Below, piece after piece: positions 1 through 8,241 of a stretch of 64,000 bases of DNA. Under the pieces are notes generated by a model, which searched no databases, had not been told where the DNA came from, and saw only the letters and a list, made by a program, of their open reading frames with translations. The position numbers and the translations under genes were made by a program. Numbering within the stretch: the stretch's first letter is position 1; each line of letters opens with the position of its first letter. The DNA is from Amedibacillus dolichus DSM 3991 (lineage in GTDB: Bacteria > Bacillota_I > Bacilli_A > Erysipelotrichales > Erysipelotrichaceae). The stretch covers positions 62,001 to 126,000 of the forward strand of contig NZ_DS483473.1 of the NCBI RefSeq assembly GCF_000154285.1, in the 5' to 3' direction.

Positions 1-2173
1 ATGCATGGGTTGCTAAAATCTTACGAATCCCATATTTTTTATCAAAAGCAATCACTGCAAGCTCACCCTCTAGTTTGATAACGATTCCCTCACCAAATAC
101 ATCATGAACAACCAAATCTCCCTTACGTATTTTTCCTTTTTTCTTTGATGTATGCTCGATTGCTTCATCAGTTGTATTGCCAAGTGATGAAAAACCACTT
201 CCCTGATAAGTATCCACATCGCTTGCAAAGCTGTTGCGAGGCTTTGCTCCTACCTCCTGTAAGCAGTCCTGTGGAATTTCTTTTACGAAACGTGAGGTTG
301 TTTTCAGCTTGTCCAAAACATAGCTATAACCATAAGAGTCTGATAAAAACAGCTGTTTTTTAGCACGTGTAAAGGCAACATAAGCTAAACGACGTTCCTC
401 TTCCAAGGCTTGCTGTCCTCCTTCATTGATAGAGCGTTCATTGGGAAAGATTCCATCGCATAGACTATATACGAAAACGCGATCAAATTCCAAGCCCTTT
501 GCGGCATGAATGGTCATCAGCTGAACAAACTCTCCATTATCCAAATCCTCTTTATCGCTGTATAATGAGATTTCCTGTAAATAATCCAACAAGCTTCCGT
601 CTGGGTTATTTTCTACATAATTAGCAATATCGCTAATCAATTCCTTTAAGTTTTCTAAACGCTCGATTTCCGCATCGTTTCTCAGCATTTCCATGTAGCC
701 GCTATCTTCTAAGACCTTGCTTAGCAGCTGATCGATACTGATGGTATCCACACAGCTGCGACAAGCCTCGATAACCTCAACAAATTTCGCAATGCTTTCC
801 TTTGCCTTTCCCTTTCCAAAGCCTCCCTGCTTTAAGATCTCATACATATTCGTATCCTTAGCTGCGGCTTCCTGTTCAAGTGTTTCTAGGGTCTTGGCAC
901 CGATTCCACGCTTTGGTAAATTGATGATACGCTTAACTGCCAAATTCTTAAACAGCTCCTTATCATCACCCTCCACCTTTGGAGCCAATAAGCGCAAATA
1001 GCTTAAAGCATCTTTGATCTCCGCACGATCATAGAAACGTACTCCACCGTAAATTCGATAAGGAATATGTTGATCCAACAATGCCTTTTCCAAACCTCTG
1101 GACAAATAATTAGAACGATACAATACCGCAATATCGCGATACTTCACACCGTTATGATGAAGGCTTAGAATTTTTCCCGCTACCCATATCGGCTCATTAT
1201 AATCGTCCATCGCGGTAAAGTGAACGATGCGCTCATCACTTTCATTGCGTGTAAACAATTCTTTTTCAATACGATTGCGATTGTTTTTTATCAATTCGTT
1301 GGAGGCCTGCAAAATCGGCTGTGTACTACGATAATTTTCATTTAAAATAACAGTATGACTATGTGGAAAATCCTTTTCGAAATTCATGATGATATCGACC
1401 TGTGCTCCACGCCATGTATAAATGGTCTGATCAGGATCTCCTACAACACATAAATAGCTATCTTCCTTTACCAACATTTTAATAATCTGATATTGCAGCA
1501 TATCCACATCTTGAAACTCATCAACATGCAGATAGGTAAAACGCCGCTGCCATTTTTTGCGTACCTCCACATGCTCCTTTAAGATATGATATGTAAAAAT
1601 AAGCAAATCATCAAAATCCAACCCAAACATTTCCGCTAATCTTTTTTCGTAGAAAGCATAGACATTCGCCATAATTCTTTCACCTTCATAATTAGCACGT
1701 GCCAAGGCACTGTTTGCATCAATGAAGTTGGTTTTATTATTACTGATATAGGAAAGCACTCGATGATAACTGTAAGTTTTCACATCTACTTGTAGCTGCT
1801 TATAAGCATCACGTAAAATACTGCGTTGATCGTCTGCATCTAAAATCGTAAAATTACGTGGATATCCATGTACCAAAATATCCTCCCTTAGCAAACGCAC
1901 ACAAAAAGAGTGAATGGTGGAAATCATCACTGCCTGTGCAGTATCCCCTAAAAATCCCTCTACTCGCTCCTTCATCTCTCTGGCAGCCTTATTGGTAAAC
2001 GTAATCGCCAGTATTTTATTCGGATATATATGACATTGTTCAATCAGATACGCAATCCTTGTGGTTACAACACGTGTTTTCCCGCTTCCCGCACCGGCGA
2101 TGATACGCAAATGTCGATCGACACAAGTAACTGCTTCTAATTGCTGCTGATTTAATTGCTCTAATAATGACAC
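1..2173 (-). CDS. pcrA: ATP-dependent DNA helicase PcrA/UvrD (3' end cut by window edge)
   Basis: Superfamily 1A 3'-5' helicase for DNA repair and for clearing recombination and replication intermediates in the cytoplasm. The minus-strand frame stays open for about 724 codons. It starts at a GTG (2173) preceded by AGAGGTGA. The N-terminus reads LEQLNQQQLEAV (Q motif), followed by the Walker A motif AGAGSGKTR at about residues 28-36 and ITFTNKAAREMKER (motif Ia). The last readable residues, GIRKILATHA, match the C-terminal tail typical of PcrA, so probably fewer than about ten residues lie outside the window. Length agrees with PcrA (roughly 725-750 aa). In other Firmicutes pcrA is followed by ligA, which would lie off the left edge here. 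Very likely PcrA; UvrD is the same family under another name. Confidence 0.95.
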   Translation of the reverse strand, partial: MSLLEQLNQQQLEAVTCVDRHLRIIAGAGSGKTRVVTTRIAYLIEQCHIYPNKILAITFTNKAAREMKERVEGFLGDTAQAVMISTIHSFCVRLLREDILVHGYPRNFTILDADDQRSILRDAYKQLQVDVKTYSYHRVLSYISNNKTNFIDANSALARANYEGERIMANVYAFYEKRLAEMFGLDFDDLLIFTYHILKEHVEVRKKWQRRFTYLHVDEFQDVDMLQYQIIKMLVKEDSYLCVVGDPDQTIYTWRGAQVDIIMNFEKDFPHSHTVILNENYRSTQPILQASNELIKNNRNRIEKELFTRNESDERIVHFTAMDDYNEPIWVAGKILSLHHNGVKYRDIAVLYRSNYLSRGLEKALLDQHIPYRIYGGVRFYDRAEIKDALSYLRLLAPKVEGDDKELFKNLAVKRIINLPKRGIGAKTLETLEQEAAAKDTNMYEILKQGGFGKGKAKESIAKFVEVIEACRSCVDTISIDQLLSKVLEDSGYMEMLRNDAEIERLENLKELISDIANYVENNPDGSLLDYLQEISLYSDKEDLDNGEFVQLMTIHAAKGLEFDRVFVYSLCDGIFPNERSINEGGQQALEEERRLAYVAFTRAKKQLFLSDSYGYSYVLDKLKTTSRFVKEIPQDCLQEVGAKPRNSFASDVDTYQGSGFSSLGNTTDEAIEHTSKKKGKIRKGDLVVHDVFGEGIVIKLEGELAVIAFDKKYGIRKILATHA

Positions 2174-2639
2174 GAAATCACCTCTGAATTATTATACTAT
2201 ACTTCATATGGAAATTGGAAACTATACTTTTTAAAAATTTCGTATGAATTTATCACCACGATAAAATGTGTATCTTGTTTTTTACCTACACATAAATATT
2301 ACTATTTTGATTGGCTTTTCTTTTTTAGTATCGCCTGCTTATAATGGAATCAAATAATGTTGTTTGGTTAATTTACCTTCCATTGCAAATTGCTATCGTT
2401 TCTACTGATAAATATCGGGAAGCACCTATTACGAATTGAAAAGATAAAGTAACAAGAGATTTTTATTTTAGTTTTAAACGAGAATAAATGTATTTATTAA
2501 ATAAAGATAAAACAGTCCCCATACAAATTGCCCCATTTTTACAATTTTGAACTCTTTTATGTTAAAATAAAATAGTAGAATCTCAAGATCATAAAGAAAT
2601 AAAGTAAAAGTAAATATATTTGTTATTAAGGAGGTTATT
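2174..2639. other. AT-rich intergenic region between divergent pcrA and the 2640 gene
   Basis: No supportable gene. It must hold divergent promoters for pcrA (minus) and the surface protein (plus). A TTGAAC near 2547 followed by AT-rich sequence is a possible -35 for the plus gene, but spacing is not convincing. A minus-strand open frame (2474-2746) crossing this region is a low-complexity antisense frame without a ribosome binding site. Confidence 0.5.
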
Positions 2640-3779
2640 ATGGATAATAAAAAATCAGAAATATCAACAAAAAAGAAAGTCATACTGACTAGCTTATTGC
2701 TTTTATGTTTTATAGGAATTGCTTGTCTTTTTTTGTGGTCAAACAATCAAGAACCCCAAAAACAAATAGCACAACATGAACAACAAAAAGAAAAAATAGA
2801 CTATCTTAGTAAGATTCATGGCTTAAGGAATTGGAAAATTGCTGTAAATTCAAAAGATGTTGATTTTTTAGAAGGAGTTACTTGGGATAAGAATTATATC
2901 AAAGATGTTCAGGTAAATCATCAAAAAGTAGATTTTCAAAAAGTCGGAAACTATCAAATTACCTATACAATCCTACCTATTGATAAAAAAGCTAGTATTA
3001 TAAAAATCAACAAAAATGTAACTGTTACCGATAAAAAAAACTTGATAAGCAATAATGATAACAAGCAATCGAAAAAGCTTGCAAAAAAGAAAGATAAAGA
3101 CAGTTCTGCCAAAAAAGAAGATAACAAAGAAAACAATAAACCCTCTAGTAAACCTTCCAACAAGCCTTCAAACAACAATTCTTCACAAAAACCTTCCCAA
3201 CCAACAAAGCCACACACACATCATTGGGTACATGTAAGTCCGGAACAGAGCGGACATATGGAATATGGTGTAGAATGCAGATCACATGGTTACTCCGGAA
3301 GTGATCCGATGTTCTTTATGACACAAAACGATATGCTACTTCATCATATGGCTGATGGTTGCAATTCTAGTTGGGGACATGGTTTTAAAGGACTTGCCTA
3401 TAAATATTGTAATGCGTGTGGGCAGGAAATCATAACTGGACATGTTCATAATTTCGGAACCATAGAAAAAACAGTATATACAAAAAGTATCGTATGTGAA
3501 TGTGGCATGAAATTCAGTGGAGGCAGTGGTTATACAGCAAAACAAAATTGGGAACAGCATGTAGCCATTTATACCTCTCATGGTTATCCAAAAGAAGCTC
3601 ATGATACATATAGAGAAGATACATCAAGTTGGGCAAAATATTACGAAGCAACACATGCCTGCTCTTGCGGTTGGCTACCGATTGACAAAAACTTAGTAAA
3701 TCTTCGTAATTTACGTAATAACGGTTATGTTGAGGTTGGCGATGTTGTAGTAAATGGTGTTCACGGTCAGCCACTATAA
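2640..3779 (+). CDS. Membrane-anchored extracellular protein with Cys/His-rich C-terminal domain
   Basis: Function unknown. It starts at ATG 2640 after GGAGG. A short Lys-rich N-terminus precedes one hydrophobic segment (about residues 16-34, VILTSLLLLCFIGIACLFLW), an uncleaved anchor or signal. Residues about 60-135 (ending VGNYQITYTI...NKNVTVTD) look like a DUF5011/bacterial Ig-like module. Residues about 140-195 are a Lys/Ser/Pro linker with repeated KPS(N) units, typical of cell-wall-spanning spacers. The rest is rich in Cys and His, with HTHHW followed by spaced C-x-C-G or CxxCG knuckles (YCNACG, VCECG, ACSCG) and extra Cys at VECRSHG and DGCNSSW. This implies bound metal ions or disulfides outside the cell. 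Other Firmicutes surface proteins carry comparable HxHxW...CxxCG modules. It sits alone with its own terminator. Confidence 0.7.
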   Translation: MDNKKSEISTKKKVILTSLLLLCFIGIACLFLWSNNQEPQKQIAQHEQQKEKIDYLSKIHGLRNWKIAVNSKDVDFLEGVTWDKNYIKDVQVNHQKVDFQKVGNYQITYTILPIDKKASIIKINKNVTVTDKKNLISNNDNKQSKKLAKKKDKDSSAKKEDNKENNKPSSKPSNKPSNNNSSQKPSQPTKPHTHHWVHVSPEQSGHMEYGVECRSHGYSGSDPMFFMTQNDMLLHHMADGCNSSWGHGFKGLAYKYCNACGQEIITGHVHNFGTIEKTVYTKSIVCECGMKFSGGSGYTAKQNWEQHVAIYTSHGYPKEAHDTYREDTSSWAKYYEATHACSCGWLPIDKNLVNLRNLRNNGYVEVGDVVVNGVHGQPL

Positions 3780-3819
3780 AAGATTGTAGAAATTATTGCT
3801 TCATTTTATTTAATCCTTC

Positions 3820-3841
3820 AGCGTACATCGTGCGCTTTTTT
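3820..3841 (+). terminator. Intrinsic terminator of the 2640 gene
   Basis: AGCGTA-CATCG-TGCGCT stem (one T-G pair) followed by a T run, 40 bases after the stop codon. Confidence 0.6.
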
Positions 3842-3936
3842 ATTTTCAAACCCTTTATTACAAAAATTTCATATTTAGCCAATAGCATTTTCACAAGATA
3901 TATACTATAATAAAGAGCGATTGAGGTGTAAAAACA

Positions 3937-5547
3937 ATGGAAAATGAACAAAAGAAAAAACGTTATTATCGCCGGACGATCGATTTAATGTTTTTATTCG
4001 TACTACTGATCGTATATATCTATGCCTTTTATAAGGCCTTTAACTTCTCTATGCTGCCTAATAAATATGTATTTATGGCGCTTATGGTAGCAGCTGTCAT
4101 TTATTTGATCCTATTCGTATTAGCTTTACAGCGCTATCCGACATGGTTTGTCGTTATTAAACGGATATTTATCGTTTTGCTATGTGCCCTACTTGGAACG
4201 GTTGGCTTCTTTTTACGCAAAGTCGAATCTACGACCGAAAAAATCGCAACTGTTAATAGTACAGCTCAAACCAAGCTTTTCATTCTCACACGTTCCGACA
4301 GCAACATCGACAGCATCGAGGATTTGCAAGGAGCTGTGATCGGTTATCAAAACGGATCTGATGTTGCCAGTGCAACCTATATGAAAAATTTGATTGAAAA
4401 TGAAGTAAGTGGCACACAAGCCTATGATTATTTAGACTATACTTCATTATATTCCTTCTTAACCAATGGACAGATTGACGCACTTGCGATCAGCGAACAA
4501 TATTACGGTATGACAAAAGCAACCCAAGAAGGCTTTGATGAAAAGGTAAAAACCATTCATACCTTTGAAAAGGAAGCCGAGCAGGTCGAAAATAAAATTG
4601 ATGTAACCGAAGATGTCTTTACCGTATATATCAGTGGTATTGATGATGCCGGATCTCCTGATCAAATGGCAAGAACCGATGTCAATTTACTTATGATCGT
4701 AAATCCTAAAAACAATCATGTAGATATGGTAAGCCTGCCTCGTGATGGTTATATTCCAAATCCGGCACTAAACGGCTTCAACGATAAGCTTACGCATACT
4801 TCTTTACACGGTATTCAAAACAGCATTACTTCAATTGAAGATTTTGTAGGTATTCCAATCGACTATTATGCACGTATCAGCTTTACTTCGGTTGCTCAAA
4901 TCGTTGATGCTGTCGGTGGCATTGATATCGACGTTGAATTATCGGTTTGCTCTTACGACGAATCACAAAACCGTACACATGATGAATTAGAAAGTCATGA
5001 AGGACAAGAGGTCGTATGTGCACAGCAAGGTGAAAACCAACATTTAAATGGAGCTCAAGCCTTGGTTTATGCCCGTCATCGTAAAACCGAAGGATATGGT
5101 ACCGAAGGTCGTGAACGTGCACAGCGTCGTGTTATCATGGGAGTTATCAATAAGCTTCTTTCTTTAAATGCTTTGACTTATATTAACAACCTATTGGAAG
5201 TTGCACCAAACTTCATTATTACAAATATGCCTAGTGATCAAATCACAAGCTTCATCAATCATCAGTTAAGTGATTTCCAGCCTTGGACCATTCACTCTTT
5301 GATTAGCGACAGCGGTATCAATGATCGTCAGCAGGTCGCAAGCTTAAGCACTGAAAACGGTCCTTATGATGTCTACTTATTCAGTCAGGAAGAAATCCAT
5401 GAAATCATGAATGCTTATGATGGAGCCAAAAAGCTTATGCAGCTAAAGGATTTCAGCTTTGATCTTGACAACTTATATGAGAATACACCGGCTATTAGCG
5501 ATGATCCTAATCTTGTTTGGTCCTCTATGTCAGGAGTGGTATATTAA
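3937..5547 (+). CDS. LytR-CpsA-Psr (LCP) family cell-wall glycopolymer ligase, CpsA type
   Basis: LCP enzymes transfer undecaprenyl-linked teichoic acid or capsule polymers to peptidoglycan on the outer membrane face. Start ATG 3937 follows GAGGTG. The N-terminus has three hydrophobic segments (about residues 13-31, 40-63 and 72-90). Residues about 105-210 (KLFILTRSDSN, IEDLQGAVIGYQNGSDV, LTNGQIDALAI) form a small substrate-binding-protein-like accessory domain, as in pneumococcal Cps2A. The LCP core follows, with ARTDVNLLMIVNP, SLPRD, VDAVGGIDIDVE and the Arg-rich YARHRKTEGYGTEGRERAQRR. These carry the Asp and Arg residues that bind the pyrophosphate and the metal. No polymer biosynthesis genes are adjacent. 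The gene is monocistronic, with a strong terminator straight after the stop. High confidence in family, unknown polymer. Confidence 0.92.
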   Translation: MENEQKKKRYYRRTIDLMFLFVLLIVYIYAFYKAFNFSMLPNKYVFMALMVAAVIYLILFVLALQRYPTWFVVIKRIFIVLLCALLGTVGFFLRKVESTTEKIATVNSTAQTKLFILTRSDSNIDSIEDLQGAVIGYQNGSDVASATYMKNLIENEVSGTQAYDYLDYTSLYSFLTNGQIDALAISEQYYGMTKATQEGFDEKVKTIHTFEKEAEQVENKIDVTEDVFTVYISGIDDAGSPDQMARTDVNLLMIVNPKNNHVDMVSLPRDGYIPNPALNGFNDKLTHTSLHGIQNSITSIEDFVGIPIDYYARISFTSVAQIVDAVGGIDIDVELSVCSYDESQNRTHDELESHEGQEVVCAQQGENQHLNGAQALVYARHRKTEGYGTEGRERAQRRVIMGVINKLLSLNALTYINNLLEVAPNFIITNMPSDQITSFINHQLSDFQPWTIHSLISDSGINDRQQVASLSTENGPYDVYLFSQEEIHEIMNAYDGAKKLMQLKDFSFDLDNLYENTPAISDDPNLVWSSMSGVVY

Positions 5548-5578
5548 AAGCTTTCGTCAAAAATACGAAAGCTTTTTT
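5548..5578 (+). terminator. Intrinsic terminator of the LCP gene
   Basis: Stem AAAGCTTTCGT / ACGAAAGCTTT with a 7-base loop and T6 tail, starting directly at the stop codon. Confidence 0.92.
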
Positions 5579-5631
5579 CATATAATCAGCATAAAACTAT
5601 GCTATAATTTTTGTATTAGGAGGATTTGACC

Positions 5632-5844
5632 ATGGAAAAGAAAATGTTTGTATGTCCCAAATGTGGCTGTCATGAATTTATAAATGATCAATTTCAAGCA
5701 ACCGGTGGAAATTTTGCCAAACTATTTGATGTCCAAAACAAAAGATTCATTACAGTAAGCTGTAAACAATGCGGTTTTACCGAGATTTATCGCGAAGAAA
5801 CCGATAGCGGAATGAATATCTTAGATTTCCTTATCGGCGGATAG
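5632..5844 (+). CDS. Small zinc-ribbon protein (DUF2082/PF09855-like)
   Basis: A 70-residue protein of unknown role. The ATG at 5632 is chosen because AGGAGG lies 8 bases upstream; an in-frame TTG at 5626 is too close to it. Two knuckles, CPKCGC at the N-terminus and CKQCG near residue 45, make one zinc ribbon. The middle segment (GGNFAKLFDVQNKRFITVSC) and the C-terminal LDFLIGG are typical of the family annotated as nucleic-acid-binding zinc ribbon. It is flanked by terminators on both sides, so it is its own transcription unit. Confidence 0.85.
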   Translation: MEKKMFVCPKCGCHEFINDQFQATGGNFAKLFDVQNKRFITVSCKQCGFTEIYREETDSGMNILDFLIGG

Positions 5845-5869
5845 AGCCTGCTTATCTTTGCAGGCTTTT
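5845..5869 (+). terminator. Intrinsic terminator of the zinc-ribbon gene
   Basis: AGCCTGC / GCAGGCT stem with 8-base loop and short T tail. It overlaps the stop codon of the convergent gene at 5868. Confidence 0.85.
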
Positions 5870-6191
5870 ATAATGTCTTAATATATTCATGATAGCGATA
5901 TACACCCACCATTTTAACAATACCTTGAATAACTGCCGCTAACAAAAACAATATCCGTAACAAAGCATATCCATGAAAAAGAAAGCTAATTCCTATTGCT
6001 AAAGGAATATGGAAACATTCACTTAACAATACCAGTAGCATACAGCTTCTACGAGAACAAATTACCAAAACTTGCCGCACACTTTGATGACGAATCCTTG
6101 CATAACAAGAAACACAGCCATATAACATCACCGACGATAACAACCAATCAAGCTCTATAACAACAATCCACAACAAAATCCATTTCCACAT
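5868..6191 (-). CDS. Small integral membrane protein, unknown function
   Basis: A 107-residue hydrophobic protein with about three membrane segments (residues about 3-26, 50-72 and 74-92). It has several Cys residues (YGCVSCYARI, VICSRRSC) but no recognised domain. It begins two bases after the stop of the upstream 404-residue gene and is therefore the last gene of a three-gene operon (lipoprotein, 404-aa protein, this protein). I do not recognise the family. Confidence 0.6.
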   Translation of the reverse strand: MWKWILLWIVVIELDWLLSSVMLYGCVSCYARIRHQSVRQVLVICSRRSCMLLVLLSECFHIPLAIGISFLFHGYALLRILFLLAAVIQGIVKMVGVYRYHEYIKTL

Positions 6192-6192
6192 A

Positions 6193-7407
6193 TCAATGCT
6201 TTAAGCTTTCCTCCGCCTTTTTCTGATAGATGCTAAGGCTTAGCCACTGCAAGATTTCCTGAAGCATTGCCTCTTCACAAGCAATAGCCTCCACATACAG
6301 ACATTCTTTCTCCTTGTTAATCTGAACGTCCATACGATAATAATCATCTTCCTTTTGAATACATGCCTTTCCTTGCATATCCGTAAATGTTAAGGGAATC
6401 GTTTGCGCATTTTCAAAGCATGGAAAATAACTGCTCTCTCCTTGCTCATGCGGCATTGCACTTGCCTTGATAAGCCATGACCATGGTGCGTCCTCCTGCT
6501 TATAAGGTGCCATGATATTTAAAGTATCCATTACGCTGTCGTAGCTTTTTTCCGCTACACCCATACATGCGATTTTAAAATTTCCTACGGAATAAAAAAC
6601 CAATTCCTGACGATAGCCGATCATCATCTTTCTTGGCGCAGCTTGTCCATGAAGCAATTCCTCACGCCCCATTACTTGACATAGCTGAGAATATAAATCG
6701 TATGGCAAGGTCAAAAGATTATCCTTGTCATAGGCAGCTTCCAAATAATCAATGATCTTATGTGCATAGCTTGCACTATAAGCATTCATCGCACTGTAAT
6801 CGAAAAAGCACTCTTTCCACAAAAGTGCATACGCACAGTTGCGATAAAAATGAGCATCGCGCTTTTGATTATGCCAAATAAAAAAGCTTTGTGCTAGTTC
6901 ACTGTCCTCTTTTTCAAATTCTTCGATTGCCATATAACCAAGTGGAGTAACGACATACCCGTCTTTTCCAAGTGGCTCATAATCATCAAAAGACCAGCAA
7001 AGACACATATTTGCTTGCTGCTTATGCTCCAAAACATAATCTGCAATCGTTCGCAGCCATGGATAAAAATAGCGATACTTCAATTCCTCAAAATCGCGCT
7101 TTTCATAATAACCGGTGGGATCATTGACTTGAAACGAAAGTCCACTGTCCAATAAAATATCATCATAAATAGACGCAACACAGGCATGAAAGCCCGGTCC
7201 AGCTACATTCGTCTGTGCAGCAATACTTACAAACTTATCCTCAAAGCTACATTCAATTACTCCCTCCGGACAAACCTCCATCGTTAGCAGCATATGAAAA
7301 TCTTCCCATTTCACCTTATGCTTCTGGGCAATCTGTTTCCACATTTCACGAAAGGAATCCTGTTCCTTTACACTTTGCAGTTCTCCTTCCATCAGCATTT
7401 CGATCAT
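6193..7407 (-). CDS. Uncharacterised soluble protein, 404 aa
   Basis: Not recognised. ATG 7407 is chosen because AAAGGAGAGG lies just upstream; the in-frame TTG further upstream is part of that site. No signal peptide or membrane segment is visible. The protein is acidic and rich in Trp and Tyr (for example YFYPWLRTIADYV and WHNQKRDAHFYRN), with no nucleotide-binding or catalytic motif I can name. It lies between a lipoprotein gene and a small membrane-protein gene on the same strand, so a membrane-associated system is possible but unproven. A hairpin with a short T run in the gap upstream may lower its expression relative to the lipoprotein. Confidence 0.7.
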   Translation of the reverse strand: MIEMLMEGELQSVKEQDSFREMWKQIAQKHKVKWEDFHMLLTMEVCPEGVIECSFEDKFVSIAAQTNVAGPGFHACVASIYDDILLDSGLSFQVNDPTGYYEKRDFEELKYRYFYPWLRTIADYVLEHKQQANMCLCWSFDDYEPLGKDGYVVTPLGYMAIEEFEKEDSELAQSFFIWHNQKRDAHFYRNCAYALLWKECFFDYSAMNAYSASYAHKIIDYLEAAYDKDNLLTLPYDLYSQLCQVMGREELLHGQAAPRKMMIGYRQELVFYSVGNFKIACMGVAEKSYDSVMDTLNIMAPYKQEDAPWSWLIKASAMPHEQGESSYFPCFENAQTIPLTFTDMQGKACIQKEDDYYRMDVQINKEKECLYVEAIACEEAMLQEILQWLSLSIYQKKAEESLKH

Positions 7408-7423
7408 TGTAACCTCTCCTTTC

Positions 7424-7444
7424 AAAAAGGAGCTAACGCTCCTT
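7424..7444 (-). terminator. Intercistronic hairpin, partial terminator
   Basis: AAGGAGC / GCTCCTT stem with GTTA loop and T5 on the minus strand, between the lipoprotein stop and the ribosome binding site of the next gene. Probably attenuates read-through. Confidence 0.6.
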
Positions 7445-7450
7445 CCTCTT

Positions 7451-8122
7451 TTATTCCATGCTTAATACTTTATATGTATTGTAGCGTTCTCCTTCAAAAT
7501 CCGTATAATCCTTATATACCTTAGTGCGATCGTATTTAAAATCATTGATACCGATCACATGTAAAACCATCTCGGTTTTTAAATCCTCCGCTTTCAATCC
7601 GCCTTCCTTATACGTAAGCTGAAGTGTAACATCGTAGCCGTTATATTGCTCCCCTAAGTACGTGTAGACACCTTCTGTAACAGAATTAACCTTATAATCA
7701 ACAACCTCCGGTAAAGCATCTTTGCCTTCCTCATTTACAATATAGTTATAATTATTGTAATAATAGGATTGTGCATATTCTTTAAACTCCCAAGACATTG
7801 TAGTCGGAATAAAGCTCATTCCTCCAACGTCCTCACTTCCGCTTTTATTGGACATGGTAAAGAAATCAAGAGCAAAGCTTACTGCCGCCATTTCTGCTTC
7901 TTTTGCATAATTTTCTTCCTGTACCGACGTTGATAATTCGTTATATGCCCGAATCTGTAACTCTGTTGGATTCAAAGGCTCTACATAGAGATCGTTTTTC
8001 ACCAACACCGCTTTTTCTTCCTTTTTTACTTCTTCCTTGGGTTCATCTTTACTGCCACAGCCGCCTAAGGTTAAAGCCAAAACACCTGCGCACAATAAGA
8101 AGCGTTTTATATTCTTATTCAT
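7451..8122 (-). CDS. Lipoprotein, unknown function
   Basis: A 223-residue exported lipoprotein. ATG 8122 follows GTGGAGG with 6-base spacing; the upstream in-frame start has none. The signal peptide (KRFLLCAGVLALTLGGC) ends in a lipobox, so Cys at about residue 22 would be lipidated. A short Lys/Glu-rich spacer (DEPKEEVKKEEK) follows, then a globular domain with no family I can name. First gene of the operon that continues with the 404- and 107-residue proteins. Confidence 0.8.
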   Translation of the reverse strand: MNKNIKRFLLCAGVLALTLGGCGSKDEPKEEVKKEEKAVLVKNDLYVEPLNPTELQIRAYNELSTSVQEENYAKEAEMAAVSFALDFFTMSNKSGSEDVGGMSFIPTTMSWEFKEYAQSYYYNNYNYIVNEEGKDALPEVVDYKVNSVTEGVYTYLGEQYNGYDVTLQLTYKEGGLKAEDLKTEMVLHVIGINDFKYDRTKVYKDYTDFEGERYNTYKVLSME

Positions 8123-8213
8123 AAAAAACCTCCACAAACTGTTCTTAGTATATCATACTTCCCCTCTTTTGAAAGCAGACAATGCATAATATTAAGAAAA
8201 TTTTATGATACTT

Positions 8214-8241
8214 AAAAAAATCCGATAAAATTTATCGGATT
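8214..8241 (-). terminator. Intrinsic terminator of the alanyl-tRNA editing gene
   Basis: On the minus strand AATCCGATAAA / TTTATCGGATT with a single-base gap at the apex, then T7. It begins at the stop codon. Confidence 0.9.

Noticed and set aside
2474-2746. 90-codon minus-strand open frame over the start of the surface-protein gene
   Set aside because: Antisense to a well-supported start, extremely Phe/Leu/Ile-rich from AT-rich DNA, and without a ribosome binding site.
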